From: Paracoccaceae bacterium
Lineage (GTDB): Bacteria > Pseudomonadota > Alphaproteobacteria > Rhodobacterales > Rhodobacteraceae
Assembly: GCA_020446815.1 (NCBI GenBank)
Contig: JAGRDY010000018.1
Span: 62,001-126,000, forward strand
Reading direction: 5' to 3'
DNA length: 64,000 nt
The notes under the pieces were generated by a model that made no database searches, had not been told where the DNA came from, and saw only the letters and a program-made list of their open reading frames with translations. The position numbers and the translations under genes are program-made. Below, piece after piece: positions 17,459-25,451 of the stretch (position 1 is the first letter of the stretch; every line of letters begins with the position of its first letter).

Positions 17459-18931
17459 CTATTCCAGCCAATGCACCGCCGTCAGGTCGTTGGCCTGCGT
17501 CGGCGAATTGGCCCAAAGCCCCTCAATCCTGGCATTGGCAACTCCTGTCTTGGCCAGCTGGAAGAGATAGGCGTTGACGTAGTCCCGAGCGATCATTTCC
17601 TGCGCCTGCTTGAGAAGCGCCGAGCGATCGGCCGGGTTGGTGGTCAGGTTCAGCCTGTCCATCAGATCGATGAAGGCCGGTCGGCCGTATTGGAAATAAT
17701 AGTCGGGACGCGCATAGATGTTGATGTCCATCGGTTCGGTATGACTGACGATGGTCAGGTCGAAATCGTGGCCCTTGAACACCTGTTCGAGCCATTGCGC
17801 CCATTCGACATTGGTGATTTCCGTGGCGATGCCGACGGCGGCAAGTTCTGCTGCAATGATTTCTCCGCCGCGACGGGCATAGGTAGGCGGCGGCAGCGCA
17901 AGGCGCAGCTTGAGGTTGGTGATACCGGCCTCGGCCAGCAGTTTTTTCGACAGGTCCGGGTCATAGTTGGAATACCGGGTCAGATCGACGTAATCGGGGT
18001 TATGAGGGGCGAAATGGGTGCCGATGGGGGTGCCATAGCCGAACATGGCACCGTCGATGATGTCTTGCCGGTTGATCGCATGGGCAATTGCCTCGCGCAC
18101 CTTGATGTTGTCGAGCGGCGGCTGCTTGTTGTTCATCGCTAGAATGGTTTCGCCCTCGGTCGAGCCTACAATCACCTTGAAACGCGGATCGGCGGCGAAC
18201 TGCGAAAGGGTTTCGGGCGCGGGATAGTTGGGAAAGGCGTCGACGTCACCGGCCATCATCGCGGCAAAGGCTGCCGTCGGATCTGCGATGAAGCGGAAAG
18301 TGGCCTTGGACAAGGCCACGGGCGTGCCCCAATAGGCATCGTTGCGGATGATGTCGATATGATCGCCCTGCACCCAGTCGGCGAATTTGAACGGGCCGGT
18401 GCCGACCGGGTCGGTAGCCTCGCTGGCGATGGATTCAGGCGCCACGATCACCGCATCGCCCCAGGCCATGTTGAACGGGAAATTGCCGTTGGGCGCGGCA
18501 AGCGTCACCCTGACCGTCAGCGGGTCGATCACCTCGACCGCCTCGATCCCGGCGAAAAGCGCCTTTTGGGCATTGACGCTGTCTTCGGCGCGGGCCCGGT
18601 CGAGCGAGAATTTCACATCCTCTGCGTCCATCGTGGTGCCGTCATGGAAGGTGACGCCGTCATGCAGATGGAAGGTGTAGACCTTGCCGTCCTCGGCCAC
18701 ATCCCAGGAAGAAGCAAGCGCGGGGCGGATCGAGCCATCGGGGCCGAAACGGGTCAACCCTTCGAAGATGTTGGCATAGACCACTTCGTCGATGGCCGCG
18801 GCGGCCCCGGCGGTTGGGTCGAGGTTGGGAGGCTCCAGCACCATGCCGATGGTAATGGTATCGGACGCGGCAAACGCGGCGCCCGCCGAAAGAAGCACGG
18901 CGGCGGCGGTCAGTCTGAAACGGGTGAGCAT
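17459..18931 (-). CDS. ABC transporter substrate-binding protein, oligopeptide/dipeptide family 5
   Basis: A 490-residue protein with a cleavable signal peptide (MLTRFRLTAAAVLLSAGAAFA). Family 5 signatures include MVLEPPNLDPTAG near the mature start, VYANIFEGLTRFGPDGSIRPALASSW, and YTFHLHDGVTFHDGT. It should bind peptides or similar solutes in the periplasm. No permease or ATPase genes adjoin it in this window, so it is an orphan binding protein here. It leads a two-gene reverse operon with the methyltransferase. Confidence 0.88.
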   Translation of the reverse strand: MLTRFRLTAAAVLLSAGAAFAASDTITIGMVLEPPNLDPTAGAAAAIDEVVYANIFEGLTRFGPDGSIRPALASSWDVAEDGKVYTFHLHDGVTFHDGTTMDAEDVKFSLDRARAEDSVNAQKALFAGIEAVEVIDPLTVRVTLAAPNGNFPFNMAWGDAVIVAPESIASEATDPVGTGPFKFADWVQGDHIDIIRNDAYWGTPVALSKATFRFIADPTAAFAAMMAGDVDAFPNYPAPETLSQFAADPRFKVIVGSTEGETILAMNNKQPPLDNIKVREAIAHAINRQDIIDGAMFGYGTPIGTHFAPHNPDYVDLTRYSNYDPDLSKKLLAEAGITNLKLRLALPPPTYARRGGEIIAAELAAVGIATEITNVEWAQWLEQVFKGHDFDLTIVSHTEPMDINIYARPDYYFQYGRPAFIDLMDRLNLTTNPADRSALLKQAQEMIARDYVNAYLFQLAKTGVANARIEGLWANSPTQANDLTAVHWLE

Positions 18932-19133
18932 GGCAGTTCCTTTCCATCCCGCCCAGGGGCGTGCGGGGGCTTGGAGGCGATCCTCCCATCATGGGCAGGA
19001 TTCTCCTGCCGATCAAGCGGCGGATCGGTGCGCCGCGCCGCGCCCGGGCGGAGTCCGGTCCAGATCATGTCTGGAAACTATGCTGCGGTGCAGCTAAAAG
19101 AGGGCAGCCCCAGGCAAAACGGAGTGCAACGCG

Positions 19134-19976
19134 ATGAGTGTCCCTTCCGCCCGAAAGAGCCCGACTCCCGCCGCCATCGCCACGGCCAAGGGCGGTGCGC
19201 CGCTGGTGGTTCTGACCGCCTATACCACACCGATGGCGCGTCTGGTCGATCCGCATTGCGACATGGTTCTGGTCGGTGACAGCGTCGGCATGGTGCTGCA
19301 CGGGATGGCCTCGACCCTCGGCGTCACGCTGGAAATGATGATCCTGCACGGCCAGGCCGTGGCCCGCGGCCTCGACCGGGCGATGATGGTCATCGACATG
19401 CCTTTCGGAACCTATGAGCAAAGCCCCGAACAGGCCTTTGCCAATGCCGCGCGGCTGATGCGCGAAACCGGGGCGGCGGCCGTCAAACTGGAAGGCGGGG
19501 TGCCCATGGCCGCCACCGTCGGCTTTCTGGTGGCGCGCGGGGTGCCGGTGATGGGCCATGTGGGCCTGACGCCGCAATCGGTCAACACACTCGGGGGCTA
19601 CAAGGTGCAGGGCCGGGGTGATGACGCCGCCCGGGTGCGCCAGGGGGCCGCCGCGATTGCCGGGGCAGGGGCGTTTTCGGTGGTGCTGGAAAAGGTTCCC
19701 GATGCGCTGGCGCGCGACATCACCCAGGCCATCGCGGTTCCGACGATCGGCATTGGCGCCTCGGCCGATTGTGACGGGCAGGTGCTGGTGAGCGAGGACA
19801 TGCTGGGCCTGTTCAGCGATTTTCAGCCGAAATTCGTCAAGCGCTACGCCGACCTGGGCCAGGCCGCGGGGCGCGCCATCGCGGCCTATGCGGCCGAAGT
19901 GCGGGCGCGCCGCTTTCCCGGCCCGCAACATGTCTTTGCCGAAACCGCGCCGGATGCGGAAAAAACCTCGAAATGA
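19134..19976 (+). CDS. panB: 3-methyl-2-oxobutanoate hydroxymethyltransferase
   Basis: The 280-residue protein shows the PanB pattern: [28 protein letters not shown] with the metal-binding Asp, [15 protein letters not shown], and [11 protein letters not shown]. It transfers a hydroxymethyl group from methylene-tetrahydrofolate to ketoisovalerate, the first committed step of pantothenate synthesis. ATG overlaps panC by 4 nt at its end, giving translational coupling. Confidence 0.96.
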   Translation: MSVPSARKSPTPAAIATAKGGAPLVVLTAYTTPMARLVDPHCDMVLVGDSVGMVLHGMASTLGVTLEMMILHGQAVARGLDRAMMVIDMPFGTYEQSPEQAFANAARLMRETGAAAVKLEGGVPMAATVGFLVARGVPVMGHVGLTPQSVNTLGGYKVQGRGDDAARVRQGAAAIAGAGAFSVVLEKVPDALARDITQAIAVPTIGIGASADCDGQVLVSEDMLGLFSDFQPKFVKRYADLGQAAGRAIAAYAAEVRARRFPGPQHVFAETAPDAEKTSK

Positions 19977-20818
19977 AGACGCTTCGCCATGTTGCGGCAC
20001 TGCGCACCGAGGTAGCCGCCTGGCGCAAGGCGGGTCAGTCCGTCGCCGTGGTTCCGACCATGGGCGCGCTGCATGACGGGCATCTGAGCCTGGTCCGGGC
20101 GGCGCAATCGGCCACGGACCGGGTGATCGTGACGATCTTTGTCAATCCCGCGCAGTTTAACGACCCCGAGGATCTGAAGAAATATCCGCGACACGAGGCC
20201 CGCGATGCCGCGTTGCTGCGTGCCGCAGGCGTAGATTGTCTTTTCGCGCCGGACGCGCAAGAGATCTACCCCCCCGCCTTTGCCACCTCGGTCAGCGTCG
20301 CGCGGCTGAGCGAAGGTTATTGCGGATCGACCCGGCCCGGCCATTTCGACGGCGTGGTGACGGTGGTGACCAAGCTTCTGCTGATCTGCGGGGCGCACAA
20401 GGCCTATTTCGGCGAAAAGGACTGGCAGCAGTTGCAGATCGTGCGCCGCCTGGTGGCAGATCTGAACATCCCGGTCGCCATTGCCGGTTGCCCGACGCTG
20501 CGCGCGGCCGACGGGCTGGCGATGTCGTCGCGCAATGCCAGGTTGACGGATGCGGCACGCGCCGTCGCCCCCGCCCTTTACCGCGCCCTGTGCGCGGCGC
20601 GCGACGCGGTCGGGCGGGGCGAAGCCGTGGCCGTGGTGCTCGGGTCGGCCCGGCGGGCGATCTGCGAGGCGGGTTTCGCCTCGATCGACTATCTCGATCT
20701 TTGCGACGCCGAAACGCTGACGCAGCTCGACACACGACCGAAACGGCCTGCCCGCCTCCTGGCTGCCGCCTGGCTCGGCGAAGTACGGTTGATCGACAAT
20801 ATCGCTGTCACCGGCTGA
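19973..20818 (+). CDS. panC: Pantoate--beta-alanine ligase
   Basis: A 281-residue protein with the nucleotidylyltransferase motif [13 protein letters not shown] at residues ~24-36. Further PanC motifs are [37 protein letters not shown] and MSSRNARL. It condenses pantoate with beta-alanine using ATP. Overlap with panB is ATGA. The operon ends in a palindromic intergenic element that also faces the convergent deacylase gene. Confidence 0.96.
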   Translation: MKTLRHVAALRTEVAAWRKAGQSVAVVPTMGALHDGHLSLVRAAQSATDRVIVTIFVNPAQFNDPEDLKKYPRHEARDAALLRAAGVDCLFAPDAQEIYPPAFATSVSVARLSEGYCGSTRPGHFDGVVTVVTKLLLICGAHKAYFGEKDWQQLQIVRRLVADLNIPVAIAGCPTLRAADGLAMSSRNARLTDAARAVAPALYRALCAARDAVGRGEAVAVVLGSARRAICEAGFASIDYLDLCDAETLTQLDTRPKRPARLLAAAWLGEVRLIDNIAVTG

Positions 20819-20936
20819 TTTCTTCTTTGTAAAAATACCTCCGGGGGTGCGGGGGCAGCGCCCCCGCGCGGGTCCGGGCCGGTTACGGCCCGGAGAAAGC
20901 AATGCCTCCGGCGGGAGTATTTTGGCAAAGAAGAAT
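20819..20936. repeat. REP-like intergenic palindromic element (complete copy), probable bidirectional terminator
   Basis: The outer edges TTCTTCTTTGTAAAAATACC (from 20820) and the matching AGTATTTTGGCAAAGAAGAA (to 20935) are imperfect inverted repeats. Inside are two strong hairpins: an 8-bp stem GCGGGGGC/GCCCCCGC and an 8-bp stem CCGGGCCG/CGGCCCGG with loop GTTA. It fills the whole gap between convergent panC and the deacylase gene. A half-copy in opposite orientation occurs at 25379-25427. Confidence 0.7.
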
Positions 20937-22223
20937 TCAGTGGGCGAGAAGCTGCGACAGCACCAGCGCCATGACCATGGCGCTGTCCAGCATGTCGCCG
21001 ATGCCGATCCATTCGTCGGGCTGATGGGCCAGTTCGAGAATGCCCGGGCCATAGGCGATACAGTTCTTCAGCCGCCCGATCCGGTCGATATGTTTCTGGT
21101 CATAGGTGCCCGGAGACACCACATAGGCGGCTTGCCGGCCCAGCACCGTTTTGATGGCGCGCGCGGTCGTGCGCACGATCGGGGCATCCTTTTCGGTCAT
21201 CGAAGGGCGCACTTCGAAAAGGTCGCGAATCTCATAGTCAAAGCCCGGCCGTTCGGCCTTGATCCGGTTCAGCAGCGCCGATATCTCGCCCTTCACTTCG
21301 GCCAGATCCTCTTCGATGAGGTAGCGCCGGTCGATCACGATCCGGCAGCGGTCGGGAACGCAGGCGGCCGGAAGGCCGGTATAATCCTGTTCCTGCTCGC
21401 GTGCGCCGCCATGGACCGAGTTGATATTGAGGGTCGATTGCCTGGCCCCTTCGGGAATGACTGGCATCGCGGTGCGTTTGGTGGCCAGAAGCGGCAGCAG
21501 CGCGGCCTCGATCTCGGCCAGTACCGCGCCCATGTGGCGGATCGCGCAATCGCCCAGAAACGGCATCGAGCCATGGGCGATGCGGCCGCTGGTTTCGATC
21601 TCGGCCCACCAGACGCCTCGGTGGCCCAGGCAGATGCGCTCCTTGTGCAGCGGTTCGGGGATGATCACGTGCTGGACCCGCTCGGGCGCGAACCAGCCCT
21701 GTTCGGCCAGATGGGCGACACCGCCGAAGCCCCCCGATTCCTCATCGGCGGTGGCGCTGATCTCGATCGCGCCACGGTAATCGGGGCAGGCTGCGATGAA
21801 GGCTTCGGCGGCGATGATGCTGGCGGCCAGCCCGCCCTTCATGTCGCAGGCGCCGCGCCCATAGATGCGCTCGCCCTCCAGCTCGGCGGCGAAAGGGTCG
21901 CGGGTCCAGCCATGGCCGGCTTCGACCACATCGTGATGGCTGTTGAAATGCACGCAATCGCCGGGGCGGGCGCCGTCGCGGTGCGCGACGAGGTTCCAGC
22001 GCGGATGCGCGGCGCTGTCGCCAAGCGCCCCTTCGGCGCGGATCAGATCCACCCCGAAGCCGCTGCGCTCCAGCCGGTTGGCCAGGTATTCGCAGATAGC
22101 GCGATAGTTCCGCCCCGGCGGGTTGAGTGTGGGGATGCGGATCAGATCGCGGGTCAGGGCGACCAGATCGTCGCGGCGGGCGGCAATGGCAGACAGCAGG
22201 GCAGAGGTGGTTGCGTCGCGCAT
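20937..22223 (-). CDS. M20-family metallo-deacylase, ArgE/DapE type
   Basis: A 428-residue protein with the M20 metal-binding signatures HFNSHHDVV (His and Asp), RGACDMKGGLAA, and ATADEESGG (Glu pair), in the order and spacing of the acetylornithine deacetylase / succinyl-diaminopimelate desuccinylase family. A dimerisation domain with the GRIAHGSMP segment lies between. The substrate is not determined by the sequence. The start at 22223 is 55 codons inside the longest frame; the upstream part is promoter shared with the divergent coiled-coil gene. Confidence 0.85.
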   Translation of the reverse strand: MRDATTSALLSAIAARRDDLVALTRDLIRIPTLNPPGRNYRAICEYLANRLERSGFGVDLIRAEGALGDSAAHPRWNLVAHRDGARPGDCVHFNSHHDVVEAGHGWTRDPFAAELEGERIYGRGACDMKGGLAASIIAAEAFIAACPDYRGAIEISATADEESGGFGGVAHLAEQGWFAPERVQHVIIPEPLHKERICLGHRGVWWAEIETSGRIAHGSMPFLGDCAIRHMGAVLAEIEAALLPLLATKRTAMPVIPEGARQSTLNINSVHGGAREQEQDYTGLPAACVPDRCRIVIDRRYLIEEDLAEVKGEISALLNRIKAERPGFDYEIRDLFEVRPSMTEKDAPIVRTTARAIKTVLGRQAAYVVSPGTYDQKHIDRIGRLKNCIAYGPGILELAHQPDEWIGIGDMLDSAMVMALVLSQLLAH

Positions 22224-22386
22224 GGGCGAAATGCTACCCGTCCGGCCCCGCCGCCGCAACGTCAAAGCCATGATTTGCGGGGATGACGGGCGTACGGTAT
22301 TTTGCGATAAGGTATTTGACGCGGCGGGGGTGACATTGCCGCGGCGATATCTACATTGTGTAAATCCTTTTAACATCGGAGACATC

Positions 22387-23463
22387 ATGGCCGATTTTGA
22401 CGCTCAGGTCCGCAAGAGCCAGGAACAGGTAGCCGACGCTCAGGCAAGGATTTCCGAACTCACCAGCCGGATCGAAACGGCGCGGGCAAAGTTGCAGACC
22501 GGCGATGACATCAGCATCGACATCGAAAACGCGACGCTAAAGGACGTGCACGCCCATGCCGAAGTGATGAACGCCAATATCGCCGAACTTATCATGGGGC
22601 TTGACGATGTGACGGCGGGATTTTCCAGGGATTTCGACGAGATGCGGTCAAAAACCGGCTGGGAATCTTTCGTCGGGGTCTTTTCGGCGGGAAAATCCGA
22701 AGCGATGCGGCAGGAACGCCTGCGCGCGGCATCGATCGATGACAAGCTGCAGGACCTGATCGGCAAGTCGGATGTGATCGTGAAGCTGCTCGAAGGGCAG
22801 CTGGCGGTGCTGAACCAGCACAAGGCCAGGGTCGAGGCCAATCTGACCGGGACGCTGACCGACCGCGAGACGACGGTGAGCGAGCTTGAAGGGCTGCGCG
22901 CCGCGATTCTGGCGATGGATCCCAGGCTGATCGACCTGGAAAACAGGATTTCCGTCGAACAGGATGCCGCCGCCCGCACCAAGCTGGAAAGCGAGCTGGC
23001 GGAGCTGAACAAGCAATACAACGCGATGGTGCAGGACGAGCAGGTGAAGCTCGCCAAGTCGCAGACGCTGGAGCGCTATATCGAAAAGGGCAAGACCTGG
23101 GTGGACAGCCTGCAAAACCAGGCCGCGACGCAGATGGTGCTGATCAACAAGCTGCAGACCGACACCAAGCAGCGGGTGGTGCTTTACGATGCACTGACCA
23201 AATCCCTGAAGACCGCGCAGCAGCAGGACGTGGCGCACCGCATCAACGAGATCGGCGTGCAGACCGATCAGGAGGCCCAGTCGGCGATGGCCGGAATCGG
23301 GGCGGCGACCAACCAGCGCATGGCCGAGATGATGGAGGCCCACGAAGAGCATATGGTCTTTGCCCGCAAGGTGCTGGAGCAGAAGGCCAAGGCCGATGAG
23401 CGCTTTGCCCGCAGGTTTCAGGAGATTGTCGAGAAACATGACAAGAACTTGTATGGTGGGTGA
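22387..23463 (+). CDS. Coiled-coil TelA-like protein of uncharacterised cluster
   Basis: A 358-residue hydrophilic protein with no signal peptide or membrane span. It is largely heptad-rich (residues ~1-50 and 190-290), for example AQARISELTSRIETARAKL, with a loosely TelA-like (toxic-anion-resistance) central helical part around VLINKLQTDTKQRVVLYDALTKSL. ATG 22387 is preceded by CGGAGA; the longer frame from 22123 overlaps the divergent gene. Its stop shares bases with the next gene's start (TGATG at 23461-23465). It is the first gene of the block to 30759, with the AAA ATPase gene two to four genes downstream. The function is unknown, and the TelA link is by feel of the pattern only. Confidence 0.65.
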   Translation: MADFDAQVRKSQEQVADAQARISELTSRIETARAKLQTGDDISIDIENATLKDVHAHAEVMNANIAELIMGLDDVTAGFSRDFDEMRSKTGWESFVGVFSAGKSEAMRQERLRAASIDDKLQDLIGKSDVIVKLLEGQLAVLNQHKARVEANLTGTLTDRETTVSELEGLRAAILAMDPRLIDLENRISVEQDAAARTKLESELAELNKQYNAMVQDEQVKLAKSQTLERYIEKGKTWVDSLQNQAATQMVLINKLQTDTKQRVVLYDALTKSLKTAQQQDVAHRINEIGVQTDQEAQSAMAGIGAATNQRMAEMMEAHEEHMVFARKVLEQKAKADERFARRFQEIVEKHDKNLYGG

Positions 23464-23816
23464 TGCGCTTCGCTGCTCAGGTTAGGTTTGCGCGGCTTTG
23501 CGGAGTTGGATGTCTCGTAGCAGGCCTCTTGTGCGGCTGGGCTTCGGTCTTGCTGTGGAATGCCGGACTTGCGCGGGCGGCGAACGCCTCGGCATGGATG
23601 TCCGGCCCATTGCTGTTGGCCGCCGCGGTCTTCCTACTTTTCGGAGGTGTAGTGCGGCCGATCCATCGCTGGATGTACTCCTATTTGAAGCATTCGACTC
23701 TAAGCGTGTGCGGGATGACAATGCGGGAGCGGTTCACACGATGGTTCGACGCCCGGTTCTGGCTCTGGTGGCTGCATGTCGACCGCGAAGGCAATGATCG
23801 TGATGCCCGACCTTGA
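23463..23816 (+). CDS. Small two-helix membrane protein, accessory insert (gene A)
   Basis: A 117-residue protein starting at ATG 23463, which overlaps the upstream stop as TGATG. Two hydrophobic segments lie at about residues 14-34 and 46-63, followed by a basic, Trp-rich tail (RWFDARFWLWWLH). I do not recognise the family. Its last 14 nt overlap the start of gene B within the first copy of a 28-bp direct repeat. GC content is visibly lower than in the flanking genes. Likely a recent arrival in this operon. Confidence 0.6.
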   Translation: MRFAAQVRFARLCGVGCLVAGLLCGWASVLLWNAGLARAANASAWMSGPLLLAAAVFLLFGGVVRPIHRWMYSYLKHSTLSVCGMTMRERFTRWFDARFWLWWLHVDREGNDRDARP

Positions 23817-24258
23817 CCTGACCACCGACCAAAAGGCTTTGGAGTGCAATAGCACCCGTTCGGCGTATGAGTATGGATTGCGACGGTGGAATCCGTTGGT
23901 GGGAGTGTGGGCTGTCTGGGTCGGGCTCGTATGGTTGGTGCTCCGGATGACGTCGATTCTGGTTCCCGTGGTGCTTGTCGCCTTGGTCCCCTGTATGCTC
24001 GCCTATGCAATCTTTGGTGAAATCGGGTTTCTGCTCGCAATGTCCTTTATGAGTTTCGTTGCGCTTCCCTTTTGGATCATCCCGGCGTTCGTGTTCGCAT
24101 TCCCGGCCTACTTTGACATCCTGCGCATGTCGGGGCTTTTTCTTCAAAGGATAGGCCACTTGAGGCCGGGGGAGACGATTGGAACCGTGAATCGGCGCTG
24201 GGACGATTTACACGCCGATGGGCGAAGGCTTTGGAGATGTTGGCTTGCCCGACCTTGA
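23803..24258 (+). CDS. Small polytopic membrane protein, accessory insert (gene B)
   Basis: A 151-residue protein whose first 13 residues, MPDLDLTTDQKAL, are nearly identical to the start of the downstream gene at 24245. The sequence then diverges completely into a protein with about four hydrophobic helices (residues ~34-50, 53-70, 72-92, 94-112). The shared N-terminus is encoded by an exact 28-bp direct repeat. The C-terminus again ends in the repeat, giving a 14-nt overlap with the next gene. No family recognised. An alternative start at 23776 would overlap gene A more. Confidence 0.58.
   Translation: MPDLDLTTDQKALECNSTRSAYEYGLRRWNPLVGVWAVWVGLVWLVLRMTSILVPVVLVALVPCMLAYAIFGEIGFLLAMSFMSFVALPFWIIPAFVFAFPAYFDILRMSGLFLQRIGHLRPGETIGTVNRRWDDLHADGRRLWRCWLARP
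23804..23831 (+). repeat. 28-bp direct repeat, copy 1
   Basis: An exact match to 24246-24273 beginning TGCCCGACCTTGACC. It encodes the end of gene A (ARP-stop) in one frame and the start of gene B (PDLDLTTDQ) in another. The period between copies is 442 bp. Confidence 0.9.
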
Positions 24259-25372
24259 CCTGACCACCGACCACAAGGCGCTGGACGACGACCTCGCCGC
24301 GCGGCGGTATTTCGCGAAGTTCGAGACGATCACGCGGCTTCTCTCCGGCGTGGCCGGGGAGATGGAGAAGGACAAGACCTTCTCTGGCCTCGACGGTGCC
24401 GTGCTTGAGGATTACATCCGCGCGATTGCCCGCAGCTTCAAGGCGTTGAGCCTGAAATACCTCGTCTCCGGCAGGCTTGACGGGATCGGGCAGAAACACC
24501 TGACCATCGATCTGCACGAAAGCGGCTTTCCGATCTATCAGGAACTGGTGACGATGGCCAATGACGCCGCCCAGGCCGATCGGCATTTGCGGGATCTGCC
24601 CGATGCGGCGCGGCTGAAAGACGACATGGTGCGCCAGATCGTCGGCGACCGTGTGGTGCCGACGCATCTGCAATTCGCGCTGTCGCAGCGGCTCTATTAT
24701 CAGGCGCTGATGGCGGGCGGGGTATTTTACCCGCAGATGCATCCGCAGGCGCAATGGCTGGCCGATATAGGCGAGGACCGGCGGCGGTTCATGCTGCACT
24801 GGGCGGTCTATGACAGTCAGTTGAACGTGCCGGTGGTCTATCTGATGGAGGTCGAGGATTCCGGACGCAGGGCCCTGCCTCTGGATGAACGGCGCTGGCC
24901 CGCGGCCCAGGCGCACCTGCTGGCGCAATCGGTGGGGGGGCTGAAGCTTGTCACGATTGCCAGGGGGTTTGACGCCGATTTCCACGATCTGCACCCAAAA
25001 CGCCTGCGCCGCCTGCATCTGGGGCCGATGTATTCGCGCGCCTTCACGCTCCAGACCGGGCCGATTCGCGAGGTGCTGGACGAGGCGAAGGCGCCGGCGG
25101 GCGAGGACTGGGCGCTGGCCTGGGCCATCGAGGAGCTGGAAAGCGCGCGCGTCGAGCTCGACCGGGGCTGGTTTTCCAGCGTCGAGCGCGAGGTGTTCCG
25201 GCTCGATCCGTTTGCCGGTGGCGGGGCGCAGAGCGGCGCGACACGGATGATCCGGGCGCTGATACTGCCGCAGCGGCCGTTCCAGGTGCTGGCCGAACGG
25301 GATCCGGCGGGGTTTCGCGACATGCGCAAATTCGTGGTGGGGCGCGAGGGCCGGGTGATGGTGTACCGATAG
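24245..25372 (+). CDS. Conserved protein of unknown function, cluster member (possibly DUF6384)
   Basis: A soluble protein of about 375 residues: N-terminal LPDLDLTTDHKALDDDL, a helical domain rich in Lys and Arg, then a mixed region with RRRFMLHWAVYDSQLNVPVVYLMEVED and a C-terminal RPFQVLAERDPAGFRDMRKFVVGREGRVMVYR. I choose TTG 24245, with GGAG 8 nt upstream, because it corresponds exactly to ATG 23803 of gene B; ATG 24218 is the alternative. I recall similar Rhodobacteraceae proteins being called DUF6384, from memory. Its start overlaps gene B by 14 nt. Confidence 0.62.
   Translation: MPDLDLTTDHKALDDDLAARRYFAKFETITRLLSGVAGEMEKDKTFSGLDGAVLEDYIRAIARSFKALSLKYLVSGRLDGIGQKHLTIDLHESGFPIYQELVTMANDAAQADRHLRDLPDAARLKDDMVRQIVGDRVVPTHLQFALSQRLYYQALMAGGVFYPQMHPQAQWLADIGEDRRRFMLHWAVYDSQLNVPVVYLMEVEDSGRRALPLDERRWPAAQAHLLAQSVGGLKLVTIARGFDADFHDLHPKRLRRLHLGPMYSRAFTLQTGPIREVLDEAKAPAGEDWALAWAIEELESARVELDRGWFSSVEREVFRLDPFAGGGAQSGATRMIRALILPQRPFQVLAERDPAGFRDMRKFVVGREGRVMVYR
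24246..24273 (+). repeat. 28-bp direct repeat, copy 2
   Basis: Identical to 23804-23831. It forms the stop of gene B and the start of the following cluster gene. Similarity continues weakly for another dozen bases (AAGGC, CTGGA), as expected if this is the native start of the downstream gene and copy 1 is derived from it. Confidence 0.9.
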
Positions 25373-25378
25373 GGCGGA

Positions 25379-25427
25379 GCGGGGGCTGCCTGCCCCCGCA
25401 CCCCCGGAGGTATTTTTGAACAGAAGA
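25379..25427. repeat. REP-like intergenic element, half-copy in reverse orientation
   Basis: GCGGGGGC/GCCCCCGC with loop TGCCT, followed by CCCCGGAGGTATTTTTG and CAGAAGA, is the reverse complement of the first half of the element at 20819-20936, with minor changes. It lies inside the operon, between the unknown gene and the AAA ATPase gene, and could attenuate transcription there. Confidence 0.65.
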
Positions 25428-25451
25428 GATGCGGTTGAGCGAGGATCTGCG

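Noticed and set aside
23463-24258. Genes A and B as tandem paralogues
   Set aside because: Outside the 28-bp repeat their sequences and helix numbers (two versus about four) do not match, so common ancestry by tandem duplication is not supported.
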